Assembly (NCBI GenBank): GCA_964489215.1
Contig: CAZAYB010000025.1
Location: forward strand, 1-21,473
Direction: 5' to 3'
From: CAZAYB01 sp964489215
GTDB taxonomy: Bacteria; Planctomycetota; Phycisphaerae; Sedimentisphaerales; Anaerohalosphaeraceae
DNA: 21,473 nt
Each line of letters starts with the position of its first letter. Positions within the stretch are counted from its first letter, which is position 1. Positions 16,693 through 21,473 of the stretch are shown in pieces. Made by a program: the position numbers and the translations under genes. The notes beneath the pieces are model-generated. The model did not search any database. It saw only the letters and a program-made list of their open reading frames with translations, and was not told where the DNA came from.

Positions 16693-18801
16693 TTATTGAG
16701 CTTCCAATCTCATCATCGCGTCAACTGCAACCGGAGTGGTCCCCTCCCTTCCAACGACATAGGGATTGATATCAATCTCCTTTATCTGAGGAAATTCCGT
16801 TACCAACTGGCTAAGCCTCTGCAAAGCCTCTGCGATTGCGTCTATATCAACTGGCTCCTCACCCTCCCGGCCAATCAAAAGCTCATAAGTTTTTGTGCTT
16901 ACAAGCATCTCCTTTGCTTCTTCTGAGGTTAAAGGAGCAGGATAAAAAACAACATCCTCAAGAACCTCCACAAGCCTGCCGCCCATACCGAACATCATAA
17001 GAGGACCAAACTTAGGGTCGCGGTCCATACCAAGTATAACTTCTTTTCCGCCGGTCCACATCTTTTCTACCAATATCCCAAGAATATTTGCCTCCGGCAT
17101 CTTTTTCGGTATACGGTACATCATAAGATCAAAAGCGTCCATTACATCCTGGGCACTGTAAAGTTCGGTTTTTACCCCGTCTACATCCGTTTTGTGTATT
17201 ATATCAGGTGACCATATCTTCAATACCACCGGAAAGCCTATCTGGGCGGCAATACTCGCTGCCTGCTCCGCAGAAGTAGCTATATCACCATCTGGAGTAA
17301 CAAAACCATAAGCCTGCAATATTTCTTTCGTCTGTGTCTCCCCAACCTCAAAAGTCTTCTGACGGACGTTCCTGTCAATTATCCTTTCAACTTTACGCCT
17401 GTTTACAGGGAATAGTTTTACTACCCGTTTTGGCCTGTTTCGCCATTTTGCATAGTTAGACATTACCTGTATCGTGGAAACTGCACTTTCGGGACAATCA
17501 TAATGTGGAATTCGGCCCTTCTTCAACACGTCAACTGCCTTTTGAACCCTGCCCGCGCCTAAAAAACATGCAAGAATCGGTTTGTCCCTTTTTTGCCTGG
17601 CAACATTAACAACTGCCTTAGCGGTACCAATCGATTCGGTCATTGCGTGAGGGCTAAGCAAAACAAGAAGGGTATCAACATTTTCATCATCAAGAGTTAT
17701 CTTCATAGCCTCTTCATATCGGCTAGCCAAAGCATCACCAAGCAAATCTACCGGGTTGTTTATGCTCGCTGCTTTGGTAAGCTCCTGGCTTTTCATCAGT
17801 TTTTCGGTAGTTTCTACGGTAAACTTTGCCAAAGAAAGCTTCTGTCTTTCTATTGCATCAGCTGCCATGATACCAGCACCGCCTGCGTTGGCGATAACCG
17901 CAACCCGCGGACCTGCCGGAACCGGGTCATAAGCAAAAGCCCTTGCATAATCAAACTGACGACGAATGGATTCGCACCTTATAACCCCTGCCCTTTCAAA
18001 AACACACTCGTAGGCGTCCTCTTTACCAGAAAGCCTGCCTGTATGAGAATTAGCCGCTTTGGCCCCTGCTTCTGTAACACCTGCCTTCAATAAAAGAATT
18101 GGCTTCTTTCGGCTAACCCTTTCTGCCTGACGAATAAATGCATCACCATCAGTTATCGTCTCAAGGTAACCTGCTATTACCTGGGTATGATCATCTTCAC
18201 CCAGAACCTTTATCATTTCAAGCTCGTTGATATCTGCCTTGTTACCAATACTGACAAGCTTACTGAAACCAAGATCCGTCTCACCTGCCATATCAACCAT
18301 AGCTGCAAGTATCGACCCGGACTGAGAAAAGTAACCAACCTTCCCCTCCTTGGGCAATTTACCACCGAAACTTGCATTTAACTTACTGCTCACACTCATC
18401 AGACCTATACAGTTAGGGCCCAGTATCCTGACATTTCCCCGACGAGCTGCCTGCATCATTTCTTCTTCAAGCTTCTGACCTTCCGGACCGCTTTCCTTGA
18501 AACCGCTGCCTATAACTATCGCAGCTTTGATCTTTTTAGAACCGCAATCTCGTATTACCTGCGTAACCATCCTGGCTTTAACAACTACTACCGCAAGATC
18601 AGGCGACTGAGCAACTGACTTGATATCAGGATAACACTTCAGACCCTCGATTTGGTCAGCCTTGGGGTTTATCGGATAAATATCACCTTCGAACCCGCCC
18701 TCTATAAGTGCATGAAGAACCTCGTACCCCACTTTTCCTTTCGTTCGAGAAGCTCCTATAACAGCTACACTGCGCGGGTTAAAGAAATGCTCAAGGCTCA
18801 T
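16693..18801 (-). CDS. acetate-CoA ligase (ADP-forming), fused alpha-beta chain
   Basis: From ATG 18801 the protein has 702 residues. It contains a CoA-binding domain (SVAVIGASRTKGKVGYE, about 11-27), two succinyl-CoA-ligase-like domains with the phospho-His in NSHTGRLSG (His253), and a C-terminal ATP-grasp beta part (about 480-702) with SPDIIHKTDVDGV (second His536) and FGMGGRLVE. The enzyme interconverts acetyl-CoA + ADP + Pi with acetate + ATP + CoA, so it can save ATP when acetate is excreted. One usual Gly in the DVGGV motif is Asp here. Unlike Pat enzymes, it carries no GNAT domain. The frame extends to 18855, but 18801 has AAGGGAA nearby and starts at the conserved domain. A consensus-like promoter lies 110-140 bases upstream. 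It is the first gene of the minus-strand group. Confidence 0.92.
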   Translation of the reverse strand: MSLEHFFNPRSVAVIGASRTKGKVGYEVLHALIEGGFEGDIYPINPKADQIEGLKCYPDIKSVAQSPDLAVVVVKARMVTQVIRDCGSKKIKAAIVIGSGFKESGPEGQKLEEEMMQAARRGNVRILGPNCIGLMSVSSKLNASFGGKLPKEGKVGYFSQSGSILAAMVDMAGETDLGFSKLVSIGNKADINELEMIKVLGEDDHTQVIAGYLETITDGDAFIRQAERVSRKKPILLLKAGVTEAGAKAANSHTGRLSGKEDAYECVFERAGVIRCESIRRQFDYARAFAYDPVPAGPRVAVIANAGGAGIMAADAIERQKLSLAKFTVETTEKLMKSQELTKAASINNPVDLLGDALASRYEEAMKITLDDENVDTLLVLLSPHAMTESIGTAKAVVNVARQKRDKPILACFLGAGRVQKAVDVLKKGRIPHYDCPESAVSTIQVMSNYAKWRNRPKRVVKLFPVNRRKVERIIDRNVRQKTFEVGETQTKEILQAYGFVTPDGDIATSAEQAASIAAQIGFPVVLKIWSPDIIHKTDVDGVKTELYSAQDVMDAFDLMMYRIPKKMPEANILGILVEKMWTGGKEVILGMDRDPKFGPLMMFGMGGRLVEVLEDVVFYPAPLTSEEAKEMLVSTKTYELLIGREGEEPVDIDAIAEALQRLSQLVTEFPQIKEIDINPYVVGREGTTPVAVDAMMRLEAQ

Positions 18802-18909
18802 AGATGCCGTTCCCTTGCAAAGGTTGGAATAAAATATAAACGGCTTGCAGGCCAATCCATTGAATGCATCGATTCATTGTTCCAATAGTTAAAGTTCTGT
18901 CCAAAAACA

Positions 18910-18938
18910 TTTATAGCCGCCAAAGACAAATTTGTAAA
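18910..18938 (-). promoter_or_regulatory. promoter of the ADP-forming ligase gene group
   Basis: On the minus strand TTTACA (18938-18933) and TATAAA (18915-18910) are exactly 17 bases apart. Transcription would start near 18903, leaving a leader of about 100 bases with a small TGAAT/ATTCA repeat. This is among the two best promoter matches in the window. Confidence 0.55.
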
Positions 18939-18977
18939 GGAATTTTCACAATAAATGGCAATAAAACAAATTCAGCC

Positions 18978-20060
18978 CTATTTGTGACCTGCCCTCTTGA
19001 GAAAATCATCAATAGCATCTTTTTTGTCATGAACACTGATGCTAAGCTTATATTTTTTCGTTTTAAGAGGATCAATCGTTACAAGAGCCTTACCCGCCCT
19101 CGCAGAAGACTGACCAACAGGAGGATTAGTCGCCGGCTCAAGACCTGTCACATAATCACCAATGCCCCAGTGCTGCCAGTTTGTCATACAGGGAAGCTGC
19201 TTTTTTGAATAATTTATCTCCGCCGCCAAACGAAGCTTGCGGTTGTAAATACCTATCGCACAGTTGCCTTTCTTGTCAGGCTTTACGTCTATAAAAGCAG
19301 CAGCCTCGCCAGAACCGCGATGCTTTTCAAGAGGAGGCTGACATACCTGAGGATCCTTTATCTTGCTGAAAAATTCATCATCAAAATCATTCCCCCTTGA
19401 ACTGAATTTGCCGTCCCAGACTATACGAGAGCCCTTATCAACCAAAGGCCAGCCGAAATTACAATGATAAAGAAGCATATGAGCAGCCTTCTCGCTGCCT
19501 GCGTTAAAAACCTCATCAGATATGTTAATAACCGCATTGCCAATCCTGCCGGAGATTGTACGGGTAAGCTCAAGACTAGGACCAAATACGCTTGTCTCCT
19601 TCATAACTCCTTTTATGCTGAAATCAAGCTTGCCTTTAAGAACGTCAGGCTGATCGATTGAAATTAGCTCGGCGGGAACATTGCTTATCTTGCCGTGAAG
19701 ACCCCTCTCACCTGTCTCATCTTTCTCTGGAACACCAACATGACTCAGACCGCAGGTTGTAAAAAGACCCCCCGCAAATGTTGATAACCAGTTTAGCCCC
19801 CTGTCACTGTCAGGACGAGGGGATGTTATACCTCCGTGACTTATCCAGCAAAGACTGTGCTGATTATAAAAAGCATCCACTATATCCATCGACCTGTCGA
19901 TAACAACTTTATAACGCAAGCCCGTACCAGTATTTATCCATGCAATCCTCACACCTTTACCTGAACCGTTATCTATAACACTGGTCTCTATCCCGCCAAT
20001 TTGTGAACTGTTGCAGACTCGGTCCTGCCACAAAGGCAATTGATTTTTCTTCGACGGCAT
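18978..20060 (-). CDS. DUF4432 family aldose 1-epimerase-like protein
   Basis: The 360-residue protein has the beta-sandwich character of galactose mutarotases and the landmarks of DUF4432: VVIDRSMDIVDAFYN near 52-66, GLNWLSTFAGGLFTTCGLSHVG near 88-109, GLHGKISN near 119-126, LLYHCNFGWPLVDKGS near 196-211 and GLEPATNPPVG near 308-318. His121, His199 and Glu310 are candidate active-site residues by analogy. Aldose epimerases interconvert alpha and beta sugars, but the true substrate of DUF4432 is unknown to me. GGGAGAAG precedes the ATG. A good promoter match lies at 20128-20156. Its stop is about 175 bases before the ligase start, which has its own promoter, so it is probably a separate unit. 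Confidence 0.85.
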   Translation of the reverse strand: MPSKKNQLPLWQDRVCNSSQIGGIETSVIDNGSGKGVRIAWINTGTGLRYKVVIDRSMDIVDAFYNQHSLCWISHGGITSPRPDSDRGLNWLSTFAGGLFTTCGLSHVGVPEKDETGERGLHGKISNVPAELISIDQPDVLKGKLDFSIKGVMKETSVFGPSLELTRTISGRIGNAVINISDEVFNAGSEKAAHMLLYHCNFGWPLVDKGSRIVWDGKFSSRGNDFDDEFFSKIKDPQVCQPPLEKHRGSGEAAAFIDVKPDKKGNCAIGIYNRKLRLAAEINYSKKQLPCMTNWQHWGIGDYVTGLEPATNPPVGQSSARAGKALVTIDPLKTKKYKLSISVHDKKDAIDDFLKRAGHK

Positions 20061-20127
20061 TTTCTTCTCCCTGTTCTAATCTGTAATTTATTATTTACGC
20101 CAAAATGATTTTCTAGAGTTTCACTTA

Positions 20128-20156
20128 ATTATCACCGGCAAAAAGGAAATGGTCAA
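20128..20156 (-). promoter_or_regulatory. promoter of the DUF4432 gene
   Basis: On the minus strand TTGACC (20156-20151) and GATAAT (20133-20128) are 17 bases apart. The predicted leader to the ATG at 20060 is about 60 bases. Confidence 0.55.
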
Positions 20157-20186
20157 ACATTTTTTCACTCTTATCCCAATAAGTTG

Positions 20187-20312
20187 CTAATCAAAACTGT
20201 TAAAATCCGTTATACTACCAGCCTGAAAACCCCGGAATAACGCCCGCAGCAAACCCAATTCGCCGTAGTCCGCAAGAGCACTCACAGCCAGCTTTTTGCA
20301 GATTAAACACAT
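20187..20312 (-). CDS. speculative 41-residue small ORF
   Basis: In the 274-base gap between the XRE regulator and the DUF4432 gene, an ATG at 20312 opens 41 codons ending in TAG. The peptide has an N-terminal CxxC (MCLICKK), a mixed helix-like middle (ALADYGELGLLRALFRGF) and an acidic end. The stretch is richer in G and C than its flanks, and its residue mix looks protein-like. No Shine-Dalgarno is visible, because a T-rich tract lies directly upstream. It ends before the DUF4432 promoter. I do not recognise it, and it could be chance. Confidence 0.25.
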   Translation of the reverse strand: MCLICKKLAVSALADYGELGLLRALFRGFQAGSITDFNSFD

Positions 20313-20334
20313 CTTAAAAACACAAAAAAACAAT

Positions 20335-20907
20335 TCAGCTCTCAAGCATCGATGCTATCGCTCTTATATCCTTTGGAATATGTACTGTCATAAATTCACA
20401 AGGACTCATACCTGTATAGGAATGAGTAAGCATTGCGTCAAAAAGAATGGTCTTATTCTCTTCAAGATAGTAATCCTTATCGGAGAGAGTAAGTTTTACC
20501 GTCCCATTAAGAACATAACAGAATTCATGACAATTTTCATGTACCCCCATAACCTTTACAACCTCATCTTTCTCAAGCTCAACCCTTATAATCTTGGCCT
20601 TGTCATAAGAAGCTATTCGGCACTTTTCAAGCCCTATCATGTCCGTTTTGTGAATCTGAGGAGTAAATACCTTGGCATCCCTGATCTGAACAAGACGGTT
20701 TTCTGCAAGAGATATCAGATTCCCCGTCGAAATCTGCAATGACTCGGAAAGTGCGTCAAGAGTCTTTAACGATGGACTTGATTTATTGGTTTCAATACCC
20801 GCCACCGTCGAATATGTCAGACCCGAAACCTCGGCAAGTTTTTCAAGAGTTAGATTAAGCCTTTTGCGAAGAGCTTTTATTACAGAAAAATTATATTTAT
20901 TAGTCAT
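20335..20907 (-). CDS. XRE-cupin transcriptional regulator
   Basis: The 190-residue protein has an N-terminal XRE helix-turn-helix (about 8-63; LTLEKLAEVSGLTYSTVAGI is the two-helix core) and a C-terminal cupin barrel (about 110-178) with VHENCHEFCYVLNGTVKLTL and DAMLTHSYTG. The cupin His and Glu positions in HENCHEF could bind a metal or a small ligand. This architecture is common among regulators of catabolic and stress genes that sense a small molecule. AAGGA lies about seven bases before the ATG. It diverges from the chemoreceptor gene, and the shared spacer has an interrupted inverted repeat near 20976-20995 that could be its own operator. A link to the acetate genes is only suggested by a shared TTTGCGCAT word. 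Confidence 0.88.
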   Translation of the reverse strand: MTNKYNFSVIKALRKRLNLTLEKLAEVSGLTYSTVAGIETNKSSPSLKTLDALSESLQISTGNLISLAENRLVQIRDAKVFTPQIHKTDMIGLEKCRIASYDKAKIIRVELEKDEVVKVMGVHENCHEFCYVLNGTVKLTLSDKDYYLEENKTILFDAMLTHSYTGMSPCEFMTVHIPKDIRAIASMLES

Positions 20908-20986
20908 TATAGGTCCTTATATAAACTTCAGCCGCTATTATCACATTGAATCAGCAAATATCTTTATATGTTTTTTTTCACATAAT

Positions 20987-21013
20987 TGTGCGAAACAACA
21001 ACAAATGCGCAAA
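20987..21013 (-). promoter_or_regulatory. candidate operator words in the XRE/chemoreceptor spacer
   Basis: Read on the minus strand, TTTGCGCAT (21013-21005) is followed 18 bases on by TTTCGCACA (20995-20987), which continues as ATTA and TGTGAAAA, an imperfect inverted repeat. The first word also occurs upstream of acs (9759-9767). No protein binding is known. Confidence 0.3.
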
Positions 21014-21125
21014 AAAAATACCCCTGTTATCATAATTATTATATTAATTGTTTTTCACAAAAACCAGAGATTTCCCCAAAAAAACAAGAAGTTTCTGAGT
21101 ATAACACGCTATTTTCCGATACTTA

Positions 21126-21152
21126 CCTGCATAAAGTCCCGGCAGGAAAGCG
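21126..21152 (+). other. possible structured leader of the chemoreceptor gene
   Basis: CCTGC (21126-21130) and GCAGG (21142-21146) can pair, with AAAGCG (21147-21152) able to meet CGCT at 21107-21110 as an outer stem. It lies about 55 bases before the ATG. I compared it by eye with the c-di-GMP riboswitch cores and do not see their conserved bases. Confidence 0.25.
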
Positions 21153-21206
21153 TAAAAACCTATAAGGGTCTTCTATATATGTTAATTTGTTTCAGGAGTA
21201 TCAAAA

Positions 21207-21473
21207 ATGTTCAAAGAAATGAAGTTATCAACTAAAATGTTCACAGGGTTTGGAATAATAGTAATTATCGCCGCAGCACTTGGAATATCAGGATGGAAAG
21301 GTTTGCATTCTGTAAGGAGCATAGTCGAGCTGAATGAAATGGGCAATGGATATCTCACAAGCCTCAACGACTGTGCATCTTATAGAAGGGATTTTGCTAT
21401 AAATGGTTTTGAAAAGAAACAAGGCCAGGAGCTAAATGCCGTCGAAAAATGGCAAAACAGTTACCAGCAAATG
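21207..21473 (+). CDS. methyl-accepting chemotaxis protein, N-terminal part
   Basis: The first 89 codons are present and the gene runs off the window. The start MFKEMKLSTKMFTGFG, followed by a hydrophobic segment (about 12-30) and then a polar helical region with Asn, Glu and Arg repeats, is the classic beginning of a transmembrane chemoreceptor with a four-helix or HBM-type sensor domain. The HAMP and signalling domains would lie beyond the window. AGGAG (21194-21198) is nine bases before the ATG. It is transcribed divergently from the XRE-cupin regulator. The ligand is unknown. Confidence 0.8.
   Translation, partial: MFKEMKLSTKMFTGFGIIVIIAAALGISGWKGLHSVRSIVELNEMGNGYLTSLNDCASYRRDFAINGFEKKQGQELNAVEKWQNSYQQM

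Noticed and set aside
18802..18855. Longer N-terminus for the ADP-forming ligase
   Set aside because: The added 18 residues precede the conserved CoA-binding domain start and lack family likeness; ATG 18801 is closer to a ribosome binding site.
20331..20365. Palindrome AGCATCGATGCT with a T-tract past the XRE gene, as a terminator
   Set aside because: The palindrome lies inside the coding end with almost no loop, and the T-tract is about 15 bases away.

Overview
The window looks like chromosomal DNA from a free-living, probably Gram-negative bacterium of moderate GC content. My best guess is the Phycisphaerae/Sedimentisphaerales side of the Planctomycetota. This rests on the gene mix (YgiQ radical SAM, DUF456, zf-TFIIB proteins, DUF4432, a CoA-transferase-GNAT fusion, an OFA-type transporter) and on codon style, not on a marker gene, so it is an inference. 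I see no rRNA, tRNA, CRISPR array, insertion sequence, integrase or phage gene. Eighteen protein genes are supported, one of them cut by the window end, plus one speculative small ORF.

Layout. Bases 1-469 hold no convincing gene. An orphan SAM methyltransferase (minus) is followed by a DHH phosphoesterase of the NrnA type (minus), transcribed divergently from a signal-less parvulin-type prolyl isomerase (plus). From 3678 to 6907 a minus-strand operon reads YgiQ radical SAM protein, ROK sugar kinase, DUF456 membrane protein. Two small zinc-ribbon genes, one with two zf-TFIIB repeats, converge near 7450. From 9509 down to 7891 lies a tight folate operon, folB-folK-SDR, with abutting or overlapping stop and start codons. 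The SDR resembles pteridine reductases.

The centre of interest is 9.5-18.9 kb, an acetate/acetyl-CoA locus. On the plus strand are acs (AMP-forming acetyl-CoA synthetase) and an OFA-family MFS transporter. Converging on them across a bidirectional terminator is a minus-strand series: a fused ADP-forming acetate-CoA ligase, an acetyl-CoA hydrolase/CoA-transferase with a C-terminal GNAT acetyltransferase, and an AcuC-type deacetylase with a TTG start. The locus therefore carries two ways to activate acetate, a CoA-transfer route, a candidate carrier, and an acetyltransferase plus deacetylase that could switch Acs by lysine acetylation. The logic matches acuABC/Pat-Acs control, but the acetyltransferase is fused to a different partner.

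The right end has a DUF4432 aldose-epimerase-like protein, an XRE-cupin regulator, and the start of a methyl-accepting chemotaxis protein. The acs upstream region has unusual nested repeats. A TTTGCGCAT word in it recurs in the XRE/chemoreceptor intergenic region, which gives a weak but testable link between that regulator and acetate genes.
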